From contig CANREM010000003.1 in the NCBI GenBank assembly GCA_947629675.1, positions 62,001-126,000 of the forward strand: a DNA stretch of 64,000 nt. Reading direction: 5' to 3'. Origin of the DNA: an uncultured Clostridia bacterium. GTDB lineage: Bacteria; Bacillota; Clostridia; Christensenellales; Borkfalkiaceae. The position numbers and the translations under genes are program-made. The notes below the pieces were generated by a model. The model made no database searches. It saw only the letters and a list, made by a program, of their open reading frames with translations, and was not told the origin of the DNA. How positions within the stretch are numbered: the stretch's first letter is position 1; each line of letters starts with the position of its first letter. Below are positions 36,725-46,071 of this stretch, in pieces.

Positions 36725-38194
36725 ATGATTTATCGTGAAATCGACGCGCTCATAAAGTATGCCGAAAAGAACCTGCTTCTCCCGAAGAAGAACGCCGACT
36801 TTGTGCGCAACAATATCTTCCGCCTGCTCGGGCTAGACGCCTATCCGGGCAACGGTGAGGGCGTGGGGGAAGTTTTGGACGAGACGCCCGAGAAATTGCT
36901 CGACGCGTTCGTCTCCGCTTGCACGGCGGATGGGCTGTTTTCTCCCGACGAAGCGGGCTGCTATTGCGACGCCGTCATGGGCGAGCTGATGCTTTCCCCC
37001 AAAGACGTGCAGGACATCTTCGAGAAAAAGCGCGAGGAAGAGGGGAGCGAAGCCGCCCTCAGTTGGTTTTACGATTACAGCGTCAAGGGCGACTATGTGA
37101 AAAAGGCCGTCCTCGACAAGAACCCCCGCTTTGCCTCGCAAGGACTCATTATAACAATTAACAAGGCGAAGCCTGAGTTCCGCGACCCGAAGAAGGCGGT
37201 CAGCGGCAATTCCACCAAGACGGGCTACCCCAAGTGCAATATCTGTCACGAGAATGAGGGTTTCGCGGGAAGATCGAAGCGCACCCTCCGCACCATCGAT
37301 ATCACCCTCGGTGGGGAGCCGTGGTTTTGGCAGTACTCGCCCTACGGGTATTTCAGAGAGCACGGCATTGCGGTCAATTATACGCATACGCCGATGTACA
37401 TAGACCGCGGCACATTTACGAGGCTGATGGACTTTGTGGATATGTTTCCCGCATATTTTATAGGGTGCAATGCGCCGCTTGAGCGCATCGGCGGGAGCGT
37501 GCTCGCCCATGACCACTATCAGGGCGGCGGGGAGATCCTTCCCATGCACAAGGCGGGCGCAACTTATATTTTGCGAAGTCCGAAATATCCGGATGCAGTC
37601 GTCGAAGTCTTAGATTGGCCAGGAACGGTTTTGAGAATTGTCTCCAAATCGCGCCAAGATATTGAAGAGATCGGGGAAAGCATTCGGGCGAAGTGGGTCG
37701 CTTATGAGGACCGCGCGCTCGGCATCATTCCACAGGACGAGAAGGGCGTCCACAATGCGATCAGCCCGACCGTCGTCAAAACGCAGCACGGCTACGAGAT
37801 GAGCATCATTCTCCGCAGCAATATCACGAGCGAGCAGTATCCAGACGGTATCTTCCACGCACATCCCGAATATCACATGATAAAAAAAGAGTCCATTGGC
37901 CTCATCGAAGCGCAGGGGCTGTTCATTCTCCCCGGCAGACTTGAAAGAGAACTCGGCGAAATCGAGGTGCTCATCGCGGAGGGGAAACCGCTCCCTGAAA
38001 CACTTCAAGATTTCAAGCTCGTTTACGATGACGTCGTAAAACGTGTGGGGTCAACCTCGGACATGGGTATGGTGAAAGCCGCCATGCGCGAGGAATTGGG
38101 GGCAATTTGCAACGCCATTCTCGAAAACACCGCCGTCTTCAAGGATAAGCGGCAAACGGTCGCATTTATGAACGATTTGGGGTTTGCGCTATGA
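36725..38194 (+). CDS. galT: UDP-glucose--hexose-1-phosphate uridylyltransferase (Firmicutes type)
   Basis: A 489-residue GalT of the type found in Firmicutes, longer than the E. coli form. It moves UMP from UDP-glucose to galactose-1-phosphate in the Leloir pathway. Family blocks are LDKNPRFASQGLIITINKAK, KCNICHENEGFAGR, WFWQYSPYGYFREHGI and the active-site segment GGSVLAHDHYQGGGEILPMH, where HDHYQGG resembles the nucleophile-histidine region. FHAHPEYHMIKKESIGLIEAQG follows. It begins the galT-galK-galE operon, overlapping galK by ATGA, and faces the two AraC-type regulators. No strong promoter could be picked in the AT-rich 157-base divergent gap. Confidence 0.95.
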   Translation: MIYREIDALIKYAEKNLLLPKKNADFVRNNIFRLLGLDAYPGNGEGVGEVLDETPEKLLDAFVSACTADGLFSPDEAGCYCDAVMGELMLSPKDVQDIFEKKREEEGSEAALSWFYDYSVKGDYVKKAVLDKNPRFASQGLIITINKAKPEFRDPKKAVSGNSTKTGYPKCNICHENEGFAGRSKRTLRTIDITLGGEPWFWQYSPYGYFREHGIAVNYTHTPMYIDRGTFTRLMDFVDMFPAYFIGCNAPLERIGGSVLAHDHYQGGGEILPMHKAGATYILRSPKYPDAVVEVLDWPGTVLRIVSKSRQDIEEIGESIRAKWVAYEDRALGIIPQDEKGVHNAISPTVVKTQHGYEMSIILRSNITSEQYPDGIFHAHPEYHMIKKESIGLIEAQGLFILPGRLERELGEIEVLIAEGKPLPETLQDFKLVYDDVVKRVGSTSDMGMVKAAMREELGAICNAILENTAVFKDKRQTVAFMNDLGFAL

Positions 38195-39315
38195 TAGATA
38201 CCAAGGATTACAAATACGAAGTCTCGGCGGCTGGGAGGGTCAACCTCATCGGCGAACACGTCGATTATTGCGGCGGGAAAGTTTTGCCCTGCGCACTCTC
38301 CTTAAAGTGCAAAGTCTATGCCCGTCCCAACGGGACGGATTTTATCAATCTGAAATGGAGCAATATGTCCGACGAGATCTCCCTTGATATTCGCGATTTG
38401 AATGCGTATCGGGAATACAAACACGCCAAGTATCAGGCGGGCTGCGCCTACCTTTGGCAGGAGGCGGGGCATGAAGTGAAGGGGTGTGACCTTCTCATCG
38501 ACTGCAAGGTGCCGTTCGGAAGCGGACTTTCTTCTTCTGCGGCGATCGAAGTCGCAACGCTTGCGGCGTATGCCCTCATCGCGGGGGAGACGCCCGACCC
38601 CGTCGAGATCGCCCTCATTGCCCAGCGCGCCGAACAGGAATATGCGGGCGTGAATTGCGGGATCATGGACCAGTACGCCTCTGCCTGCGGCAGAGCGGGC
38701 ATGGCGATGCTCCTTGACTGCAAGACCTTAAAATGTGAATATATCCCCGTTTATACGGGGGAATATTCCTTTGTCATCATCAACAGCAACAAGCCGCACG
38801 ATCTCGTGGAGAGCAAATACAACGAACGCCGCGCGGAGACGGAAGCCGCGCTTACGCTTCTTCAACGCCGCTTTCCCATCGAGTGCCTTGCAGATATGCA
38901 GCCGTTCGTCTTACGGACATATAAGACGATGCTTCTTCCTTCCATTTACCGCCGTGCACAACATGTCGTCGAGGAATGCGCGCGGGTGGAGCTTGCGACG
39001 GAGGCGATGAGAATGGGGGACATGAAGCGGCTCGGCGGGCTTCTCACTGAATCGCATAAGTCCCTCGAAGAGCTGTATGAGGTGACGGGGCGGGAACTTG
39101 ATAGCCTCGCCCATGCCGCATGGGATCACCCCGCTTGCGCGGGCGCACGCATGACGGGCGCGGGTTTTGGGGGATGCACGATCAATCTCGTAAAGAGTGC
39201 CGCCGTCGAGGAGTTCAAGCGGAAGGTCTGCGCCCGCTACAAACGCGAGACAGGCTACACCGCAACATGTTACGACGTGGATATCTCCGACGGTCTCCGC
39301 TACCGCGAGATATAA
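38191..39315 (+). CDS. galK: Galactokinase
   Basis: A 374-residue GHMP kinase that phosphorylates galactose at C1. The galactose signature is SAAGRVNLIGEHVDYCGGK; the ATP-binding loop is VPFGSGLSSSAAIEVATLAA; NCGIMDQYASACGRAGMAM holds the catalytic Asp; the third GHMP motif is RMTGAGFGGCTINLV. Start overlaps the galT stop by four bases, so the two are translated together. A small hairpin (CGTCGCA/TGCGACG, 39321-39337) sits in the short gap before galE. Confidence 0.95.
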   Translation: MIDTKDYKYEVSAAGRVNLIGEHVDYCGGKVLPCALSLKCKVYARPNGTDFINLKWSNMSDEISLDIRDLNAYREYKHAKYQAGCAYLWQEAGHEVKGCDLLIDCKVPFGSGLSSSAAIEVATLAAYALIAGETPDPVEIALIAQRAEQEYAGVNCGIMDQYASACGRAGMAMLLDCKTLKCEYIPVYTGEYSFVIINSNKPHDLVESKYNERRAETEAALTLLQRRFPIECLADMQPFVLRTYKTMLLPSIYRRAQHVVEECARVELATEAMRMGDMKRLGGLLTESHKSLEELYEVTGRELDSLAHAAWDHPACAGARMTGAGFGGCTINLVKSAAVEEFKRKVCARYKRETGYTATCYDVDISDGLRYREI

Positions 39316-39369
39316 AAAGCCGTCGCATCATGCGACGAGAAATGTATGAAATATGATAGGAGGCAGGGA

Positions 39370-40383
39370 ATGAAAATCTTAGTGACAGGCGGGGCGGGGT
39401 ATATCGGCTCGCACACCTTGGTGGAACTACTTGATGGCGGGCATAAAGTCATTGTGCTCGACAACTTCTCGAATTCTTCGCCCGAAAGCATCAAGAGGGT
39501 GGAGAAAATTACAGGGAAGAAGGTCGCCCTCTACGAAGGAGACGTGCGCGACAGAGCCTTACTTTCCCGTATCTTCGAGGAGCATAAAATTGATTGGGTC
39601 ATCCACTTCGCCGGGCTGAAAGCGGTGGGGGAATCCTGCCAAAAACCCGTCGAATACTACGACAACAATATCGGCGGCACGCTCGCACTTTTGGAGGTCA
39701 TGCGCGGACATGGGTGCAAGAGAATCGTTTTCTCCTCGTCTGCGACAGTCTACGGCACGCCCGAAAAACTTCCTCTCGACGAGACTTGCAAGGTGGGCGG
39801 TACGACCAACCCTTACGGCACTTCCAAGTACATGCAGGAGCTGATTCTAAAAGACGTTTTTGCCGCAGATCCCGCATGGACGGTCGCGCTTCTGCGCTAT
39901 TTCAATCCCGTCGGTGCGCACGAGAGCGGACTCATCGGCGAGGATCCAAAGGGTATTCCCAATAATCTCACGCCCTACATTGCCAAGGTCGCGATAGGCG
40001 AACTCAAAGAGATCGGCGTCTTTGGGAACGACTATCCCACGCGGGACGGAACGGGCATTCGCGACTATATCCACGTCGTCGATCTTGCCAAGGGTCACGT
40101 CGCCGCGATTGAAAAGCTCAACAAGGCGGGCGTTTTCACCTACAACCTCGGCACGGGGAACGGGTATAGCGTCCTAGAAGTCATCCACGCCTTTGAAAAG
40201 GCTTGCGGGCATCCGCTTCCCTATTCCATAAAGCCCAGAAGGACGGGTGACATTGCCGAGTGCTATGCCGACGCTTCCAAGGCGAAGGAAGAGCTTGGCT
40301 GGCAAGCACAGCTCGGTATCGACGAGATGTGCGCCTCTCTTTGGAATTGGCAGAAGAAGAACCCCAACGGCTATCGCCCTTAG
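39370..40383 (+). CDS. galE: UDP-glucose 4-epimerase
   Basis: A 337-residue short-chain dehydrogenase-type epimerase. The NAD loop is ILVTGGAGYIGSHTLVELL; the catalytic Ser/Tyr/Lys are in VFSSSATVYGTPEKLPLDE and NPYGTSKYMQELIL. LRYFNPVGAHESGLIGEDP and the late RRTGDIAECYAD are typical GalE. It interconverts UDP-galactose and UDP-glucose, closing the Leloir pathway of the operon. The start at 39370 is set by AGGAGGCAGGGA; an in-frame ATG 24 bases earlier lacks a ribosome site. Confidence 0.96.
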   Translation: MKILVTGGAGYIGSHTLVELLDGGHKVIVLDNFSNSSPESIKRVEKITGKKVALYEGDVRDRALLSRIFEEHKIDWVIHFAGLKAVGESCQKPVEYYDNNIGGTLALLEVMRGHGCKRIVFSSSATVYGTPEKLPLDETCKVGGTTNPYGTSKYMQELILKDVFAADPAWTVALLRYFNPVGAHESGLIGEDPKGIPNNLTPYIAKVAIGELKEIGVFGNDYPTRDGTGIRDYIHVVDLAKGHVAAIEKLNKAGVFTYNLGTGNGYSVLEVIHAFEKACGHPLPYSIKPRRTGDIAECYADASKAKEELGWQAQLGIDEMCASLWNWQKKNPNGYRP

Positions 40384-40418
40384 GACGAATGTTCTAAGGC
40401 CTTCTATATTTCCTCTAT

Positions 40419-40450
40419 GCGTCGTCTGCGGAGATTCCGCAGGCGATTGC
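40419..40450. repeat. REP-like hairpin, copy 1 (before TIGR04141 gene)
   Basis: An imperfect palindrome: GTCGTCTGCGG pairs with CCGCAGGCGAT (two G-U pairs). It belongs to the same family as the hairpins at 42225 and 42329. Confidence 0.75.
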
Positions 40451-40536
40451 AGGAGAGGGGCTTACGAGCGGAGATTGTTGTATGATTTACTGAACGGTAA
40501 GACGAAGGCACACCTGTGCTTTTGTGGAGGGGATCT

Positions 40537-42147
40537 ATGGCTTTGATCAATGTTTTCAAAATAGAAACAAATCAATATGATGATTTTATAAAAAGGTTGC
40601 GAGACCTCTGCGGCGATCCTCACAAAAAGGATATCAGCATTTTCGGGTTGAATCTCCATACAGAACTCTATGTAAAAAACGATAAGATTCCGCAAAAAGT
40701 CGGCTGGAAGTGGGTTTTACAGGATTTTTCTGTAAATGCCATTGAAAAAGAGAAGCAGGCTTGGTCTGTGATGGTGTCAAAAGTCGGGGAGGCATACTAT
40801 GCTTTGACTTTTGGCAATGCTTTCTTCCATGTAGATAAATTTTCTGATAAGGATTTTGCTTTTTCAATAGGAAGGAAATTCGATTATAAACAAATTAAAT
40901 CGACTGCACAAGCCAATCCTGATTCTAATCGTAATAAAACAATAGTATCATATCTGAAAAACGATAAATTTGAGTATACCAGTGGTGAGTCATTTATAAA
41001 GATAAAGGGGAATGTTAAACTCGCCGAGGATTTCTCTCTTTTCAAGGAAAATATTGAAATCGGCTCATCAATCAAATTTGATGTCAATGAGCCGACAGTG
41101 GAAAAGTGTTTGGAAATCTTGCTATATTTGAATGATCTTGCCCAGAAAGATGATGTCACCAGGATCCCAATTTTTATTAAGGTGAAAGATGATCGTTTGA
41201 AAGAGGAATTGGACAAGCACCTTGCGGACGACATTAAGCATGGGAACTTTACAATGTCTTTTTCTGATTTCGATATCATCGGAACACAGGAGTCATTTTA
41301 TAGTGTTTCTCAGGGATATACCATCAGATATAAGCATAAATCCAAAGTTGTTGATGCGCTTACAGAAGATAACCTTAAAGCTTTTTGCCAAGAGAAGGAA
41401 TTGGATTATGATGATGTTGTGCTTTCTCTGTATATTGTAGTCAAGGCAAATGACTTTGAAGAAGAGCGTAGCATCAAGGAACTGATAGACTATACCGATG
41501 AGGAGAGACGGTGTGTTCTTCTTAAGGGGGAGTGGTACCAATATAATAATGATTATCTGGCAGAATTAGATGAATCAATGGACGAGATTGATGTATTAGA
41601 GGATCAGAGGTTCAACTGGACAGATGAAAGGTATGATGCATTTTTATATCAAAAATATGCCGAAGAAAAAGATTCGGATCAGTATAAGGGGATGAGTGAG
41701 ACTGCAATCAATGAATTTCTGAGAAGAAAATATTATCCTGAAAGAGCATACAACGAATACATGGCGGCTACACACGGCTATTTGCTTTTAGATCGTAAAC
41801 TTATACCAATAGAAAACCATAAAGTAGAGGTAGCAGATTTATATAGTAATGGGTGTATGATTGCCGTTAAAATGGGCGACTCATCATCAAAGCTCTGCTA
41901 TGCCGTTGATCAGATTGAGGCATCTGCCAAAGTTGTAAAAAAGAACAAGATCAAGTTCGAGCAACCAATCGAAAGAGTGGCCGTCCTCTTTGTTTTAGAT
42001 CGAAAGAACGCTTTGCCAAAGGAGAACGGCAAAGTTGCCCTGCGACACCTCAAAATGCTTGTTTTGAAAAATAGGCTAAACGAATGGAAGAGGGAAATGA
42101 GACTTCTTGGTTTCATCCCCCAGGTTTATATCGGATATCGAACATAA
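40537..42147 (+). CDS. TIGR04141/DUF6119-like sporadically distributed protein
   Basis: A 536-residue protein resembling the TIGR04141 'sporadically distributed' family (DUF6119). Matching points are an N-terminal beta-rich part with AWSVMVSKVGEAYYALTFGN, the block RCVLLKGEWYQYNNDYLAEL in the middle, HGYLLLDRKLIP, and the later EVADLYSNGCMIAVKMGDSS. I recall members of this family near restriction or other defence genes, with unknown function. The gene is far more AT-rich than galE and araB, and it interrupts the gal/ara genes with REP-like hairpins on both sides, which suggests acquisition. TGGAGGGGATCT is a strong ribosome site for ATG 40537. No catalytic motif seen. Confidence 0.7.
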   Translation: MALINVFKIETNQYDDFIKRLRDLCGDPHKKDISIFGLNLHTELYVKNDKIPQKVGWKWVLQDFSVNAIEKEKQAWSVMVSKVGEAYYALTFGNAFFHVDKFSDKDFAFSIGRKFDYKQIKSTAQANPDSNRNKTIVSYLKNDKFEYTSGESFIKIKGNVKLAEDFSLFKENIEIGSSIKFDVNEPTVEKCLEILLYLNDLAQKDDVTRIPIFIKVKDDRLKEELDKHLADDIKHGNFTMSFSDFDIIGTQESFYSVSQGYTIRYKHKSKVVDALTEDNLKAFCQEKELDYDDVVLSLYIVVKANDFEEERSIKELIDYTDEERRCVLLKGEWYQYNNDYLAELDESMDEIDVLEDQRFNWTDERYDAFLYQKYAEEKDSDQYKGMSETAINEFLRRKYYPERAYNEYMAATHGYLLLDRKLIPIENHKVEVADLYSNGCMIAVKMGDSSSKLCYAVDQIEASAKVVKKNKIKFEQPIERVAVLFVLDRKNALPKENGKVALRHLKMLVLKNRLNEWKREMRLLGFIPQVYIGYRT

Positions 42148-42224
42148 ACCAATTCGTGAACTTATAATTTCATTGCTTACAACCGCTATACCTCAGCGGG
42201 TTGTATTTTCACTCCATTTTTATA

Positions 42225-42258
42225 GCAATCGTCTGTGGAGCAATTTGCAGACGATTGC
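42225..42258. repeat. REP-like hairpin, copy 2
   Basis: Perfect 11-bp stem GCAATCGTCTG/CAGACGATTGC. It is part of a diverged direct repeat of about 100 bases with copy 3; both are preceded by an AGCGG-TGTAT stretch. Confidence 0.8.
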
Positions 42259-42328
42259 TGAGGGGGTGGTTAACTAATTTGGTTACATCCGCATTATCCC
42301 AGCGGACTGTATCACCTCCCACTATATA

Positions 42329-42361
42329 GCGTCGCCTGCGGAGCGAGCCGCAGGCGATTGC
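42329..42361. repeat. REP-like hairpin, copy 3
   Basis: Stem GTCGCCTGCGG/CCGCAGGCGAT with a six-base loop, ending 25 bases before the araB-like start. Its loop-proximal GGAG is shared with copies 1 and 2. Confidence 0.8.
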
Positions 42362-42386
42362 TAAAAAAGGAGAAATCCGGAGAAAC

Positions 42387-43934
42387 ATGCAAACTGATAC
42401 GGCATTGGGCATCGAACTCGGCTCCACGCGTGTCAAGGCGGTCTTAATTGACAGTGATGCGAACCTCTTGGCAGAGGGCAGCTGCGCATGGGAAAATCGC
42501 TTTTCGGACGGCTTTTGGACCTATTCCGAAGAGGAGATTTGGCGCACGCTTCAAGCCTGTTTTGCAAACTTATCGAAAAACTATGCGGAGAAGTTTTCCG
42601 CGCCACTTGAAAGAGTGGATGCGATCGGCGTCTCCGCGATGATGCACGGCTATCTTGCACTTGGGAAAGACGACAATCTCCTCGTTCCCTTCCGCACTTG
42701 GCGCAACACGAATACGGGGGAAGCGGAGGAGGAGCTTACAAATTTATTTGATTTCAACATTCCCATGCGTTGGAGCGTGGCGCACTTCTTTTCGGCAGTC
42801 TTGAACAAAGAGCCGCATGTGAAAGAAGTTGCTCAACTCACGACGCTCGCGGGATACATCCACTTTAAGCTCACGGGCGAGAAAGTCTTGGGCATCGGCG
42901 ACGCATCGGGAATGTTTCCATGTGACGAAAGGGGATACCGGAGGGACCTTCTTTCCGCGTTCGACGAGCTTCTCAAATCGAAAGGGCAGCTTCTTCATTT
43001 TGAAGATCTTTTGCCCAAAGTTCTGCTCGCGGGAGAGGATGCGGGAACGCTCACAAAGGCGGGTGCGCGCCTTCTCGATCCTACAGGGACCTTGCAGGCG
43101 GGATCCGTCTTTTGTCCGCCCGAAGGAGATGCCGCGACGGGAATGGTGGCGACAAACAGCATCGCCCCCTGTACTGCAAATGTGTCCGCAGGCACAAGCG
43201 CATTCCTTATGGTGGTGCTGAATAAACCTCTTGAACATCTGCATAGAGAGATAGATATTGTATCCACGCCCTGCGGAGAGCCGGTGGCGATGGTGCATGC
43301 AAATAATTTCACCAATGAGCTTAATGCTTGGTGCGATCTGTTCTCGGAAGTGGCGCAGCTCACGGGCGGTAGCTCAGACAGCTTGATGTTAAAACTGTTC
43401 GATGAGTCATTGCAAAGCGATAGGGATGTCGGCGGACTCATGGGCTACAACTTTCTTTCCGGAGAACCCATTGTCGGTTTAGAGCGCGGAGATCCGATCG
43501 TCATCCGCGGCGCAGAGGGCGAATTTAACCTTGCAAACTTTATGCAGATGCAGATATATTCCGCGCTCGCGCCGCTTGCCATGGGCGCGGAAATTCTCTT
43601 TTCCGAGGGCGCGACGATTCGAGAAATCTGCGGACACGGCGGTTTTTTCAAGGCGGGCGCGGTGGCGCAGACGGCAATGTCGGCGGCACTCGGCGTCCCC
43701 GTCTCCGTGATGAAGAATGCGGGTGAGGGCGGCGCATGGGGCATGGCGATCTTAGCACTCTACCGCGGCAAAACGCTGCCGCTCGAAGCGTTCCTTGCAA
43801 AGATCTTTGCAAAAGCGGAAAAATCAACGCGAACGGCTCCTCAAAATGAGATAGATAAATTTAATCAATTTTTGAAGAGATATAAAACGGGTTTGGCGGT
43901 CGCAAAGGCCGCCGCTGAGGGCGCACTATGTTAG
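42387..43934 (+). CDS. araB: FGGY sugar kinase, probable L-ribulokinase
   Basis: A 515-residue FGGY-family kinase. The first phosphate loop is LGIELGSTRVKAVLIDSD; the substrate-binding aspartate region is SAMMHGYLALGKDDNLLVPF then RTWRNTNT; the second half has NVSAGTSAFLMVVLN and the adenosine site ICGHGGFFKAGAVAQ. Sequence alone could be called xylulokinase. The assignment to ribulokinase rests on its overlap with araD (7 bases) and the following araA: the three together turn L-arabinose into D-xylulose-5-phosphate. GGAGAAATCCGGAGAAAC is the ribosome site. Confidence 0.82.
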   Translation: MQTDTALGIELGSTRVKAVLIDSDANLLAEGSCAWENRFSDGFWTYSEEEIWRTLQACFANLSKNYAEKFSAPLERVDAIGVSAMMHGYLALGKDDNLLVPFRTWRNTNTGEAEEELTNLFDFNIPMRWSVAHFFSAVLNKEPHVKEVAQLTTLAGYIHFKLTGEKVLGIGDASGMFPCDERGYRRDLLSAFDELLKSKGQLLHFEDLLPKVLLAGEDAGTLTKAGARLLDPTGTLQAGSVFCPPEGDAATGMVATNSIAPCTANVSAGTSAFLMVVLNKPLEHLHREIDIVSTPCGEPVAMVHANNFTNELNAWCDLFSEVAQLTGGSSDSLMLKLFDESLQSDRDVGGLMGYNFLSGEPIVGLERGDPIVIRGAEGEFNLANFMQMQIYSALAPLAMGAEILFSEGATIREICGHGGFFKAGAVAQTAMSAALGVPVSVMKNAGEGGAWGMAILALYRGKTLPLEAFLAKIFAKAEKSTRTAPQNEIDKFNQFLKRYKTGLAVAKAAAEGALC

Positions 43935-44620
43935 AAGAACTCAAAAAACAAGTCTACGAACAAAATCTTGCGTTGGTGCAACACGGATTGGTCGTCCTCA
44001 CTTGGGGGAATGTGAGCGGCATCGACCGAGAGAGGGGGCTTGTCGTTATCAAGCCGAGCGGGGTCCCGTATGCGGACATGGTACCCTCCGATCTCGTCGT
44101 AGTCGATTTAGAGGGCAATATCGTAGAGGGGAAACTTCGCCCGTCGTCTGATACGCCGACGCACCTCGAGCTGTATAAGGCGTTCTCGAGGATCGGCGGC
44201 GTCGTCCACACGCATTCCGCCCATGCGACGGCGTTTGCGCAGGCGGGGATGCCCATCAAGGCATACGGTACGACGCACGCGGACACCTTCTACGGCGACG
44301 TTCCTTGCACCCGCGCCCTTACCAAAGAAGAGATCGAAGAAAACTATGAGCAAAACACTGGCAAAGTCATTGTCGAAACCGTCAAAGACTGTGAGGCCAT
44401 TCCCGCAATTCTTGTGAAAAATCACGGTCCATTCGTATGGGGAAGGACATGCGTGGAAGCGGTGGAGAATGCCGTAATCCTGGAAGAGGTTGCGCGTTTG
44501 GCCTTATTCACAGAATCTCTTGATCCGCATACGCCGAGAGTGCAACGGTATTTATTGGACAAGCATTACTTCCGCAAACACGGAAAAGACGCCTATTACG
44601 GGCAGGGGGATAAAAAATGA
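43928..44620 (+). CDS. araD: L-ribulose-5-phosphate 4-epimerase
   Basis: A 230-residue class II aldolase-fold enzyme. The start region LTWGNVSGIDRERGLVVIKP SGVPY (in two blocks) matches AraD. Metal-binding histidines lie in GVVHTHSAHATAFAQAGM, and a further His in LVKNHGPFVWG. It epimerises ribulose-5-phosphate to xylulose-5-phosphate, the last arabinose step. Overlaps araB upstream and araA downstream (ATGA). Confidence 0.95.
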   Translation: MLEELKKQVYEQNLALVQHGLVVLTWGNVSGIDRERGLVVIKPSGVPYADMVPSDLVVVDLEGNIVEGKLRPSSDTPTHLELYKAFSRIGGVVHTHSAHATAFAQAGMPIKAYGTTHADTFYGDVPCTRALTKEEIEENYEQNTGKVIVETVKDCEAIPAILVKNHGPFVWGRTCVEAVENAVILEEVARLALFTESLDPHTPRVQRYLLDKHYFRKHGKDAYYGQGDKK

Positions 44621-46071
44621 AAGAGAAAATCGTCTATTGGATCACGGGGGCGCAGACGCTCTATGGCGAGGAAGTGCTTTCCCACGTCGCTGAGCATTCC
44701 AAACAAATGGCGGACTATGTGAGCGCAAAAATGCCCGTCACTGTCAAATACCTTGCGACATGCAAAAGCTCGGAGGAAGTGGAAGTGGCGATCAAAGCGG
44801 TGAACTGCGACGAGAATTGCATCGGCGTCATCGTCTGGTGTCATACCTTTTCCCCCGCGAAAATGTGGATCAAGGGGCTGAAAAAGCTCCAAAAACCGCT
44901 CTGCCATTTCGCCACGCAGTTCAACAAAGAGCTACCTTATTCTTCCATCGACATGGACTTCATGAACGAAAATCAATCTGCCCATGGTGACAGAGAATTT
45001 GGCTATATTTTGGCGCGGATGCGCCTTCCGCACAAGGTTGTTGTCGGGCATTTCACTGACGAACGAGCATTGCACGGGCTTGCCCATTGGTGCATTGCCG
45101 CTGCCGGCTATGCGTTTTCCGAGGGGGTCAAAGTGTGCCGTTTTTCGGATAACATGCGCGGCGTCGCCGTCACCGAGGGTGATAAGGTCGAGGCGCATAT
45201 CAGGTTCGGCTGGCAGGTAGACTATTTCCCTATTGGTGAACTCGAAGAGGAGATCGGGCGGGTCACGGAAGCCGAAACAAACGCTCTTCTTGACGAATAT
45301 AAAGAAAAATACACCCTCGCCACGGAGAATGTTGCCGCTGTCCGCGAACAGGCGAAATATGAGATCGCAATCGAGCGATTTTTGAAAAAACAGGGCGGAT
45401 ACAACGCCTTTGTGGACCACTTCGGAACGCTTGGCGGCCTTAGACAGCTCCCCGGGCTTGCCGTGCAGGACCTTCAAGCAAAGGGATATGGCTTCGGACC
45501 CGAGGGGGATTGGAAGGTTGCTGCCCTCGGCGTGATCATGAGCTACATGGCGGGGAACAGTTGCACGGGCATGATGGAAGATTACACCTACGACCTTTCG
45601 CGGGATGCCGTCCTCGGCGCACACATGTTGGAGGTCTCTCCGCAGTTCGCAAAGGACAAACCTCGGATCGAAGTGCATCCGCTCTCCATCGGCGGGAAGG
45701 AAGACCCTGCGAGGCTTGTGTTTGAAGGCATTTCCGCACCCGAGGCCATTGCTGCAACCATGGTGGATATGGGCGGGCACATGCGTCTCATCTTGCAGAA
45801 GATCGAACTCATTCCCTATCCCGAAAAAATGCTGCACCTTCCTGTGGGCGGACTTATGTGGCGGTATGCGAATGGCTTCCAAGAGGGCGTCGCGGCGTGG
45901 CTGTATGCGGGCGGCGCACACCATAGCGTCGTCTCGGCGAAGGTGACGATGCAGGAAATGCTCGACCTCGCCGAAATGTGGGGAATCGAGGCAGTTGTCA
46001 TCGACGGATACACTGACCTTGCAACCTTAAAGAGGCAGCTCGCCGTCGGCGATAAAATTTGGAACGTATGA
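44617..46071 (+). CDS. araA: L-arabinose isomerase
   Basis: A 484-residue manganese-dependent isomerase of L-arabinose to L-ribulose. Typical blocks: WITGAQTLYGEEVLSHVAEH at the N-terminus, GVIVWCHTFSPAKMWIKGL, LPYSSIDMDFMNENQSAHGD, and AEGD-like FGPEGDWKVAALGVIM. Metal ligands fall in the Glu of FGPEGDWK and the later histidines (AGGAHHSV). ATGA overlaps join it to araD and to galM. The arrangement araB-araD-araA-galM suggests one polycistronic mRNA. Confidence 0.96.
   Translation: MKEKIVYWITGAQTLYGEEVLSHVAEHSKQMADYVSAKMPVTVKYLATCKSSEEVEVAIKAVNCDENCIGVIVWCHTFSPAKMWIKGLKKLQKPLCHFATQFNKELPYSSIDMDFMNENQSAHGDREFGYILARMRLPHKVVVGHFTDERALHGLAHWCIAAAGYAFSEGVKVCRFSDNMRGVAVTEGDKVEAHIRFGWQVDYFPIGELEEEIGRVTEAETNALLDEYKEKYTLATENVAAVREQAKYEIAIERFLKKQGGYNAFVDHFGTLGGLRQLPGLAVQDLQAKGYGFGPEGDWKVAALGVIMSYMAGNSCTGMMEDYTYDLSRDAVLGAHMLEVSPQFAKDKPRIEVHPLSIGGKEDPARLVFEGISAPEAIAATMVDMGGHMRLILQKIELIPYPEKMLHLPVGGLMWRYANGFQEGVAAWLYAGGAHHSVVSAKVTMQEMLDLAEMWGIEAVVIDGYTDLATLKRQLAVGDKIWNV

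Noticed and set aside
42148-42386. An insertion-sequence remnant
   Set aside because: Hairpin repeats only; no transposase fragment or target duplication seen.
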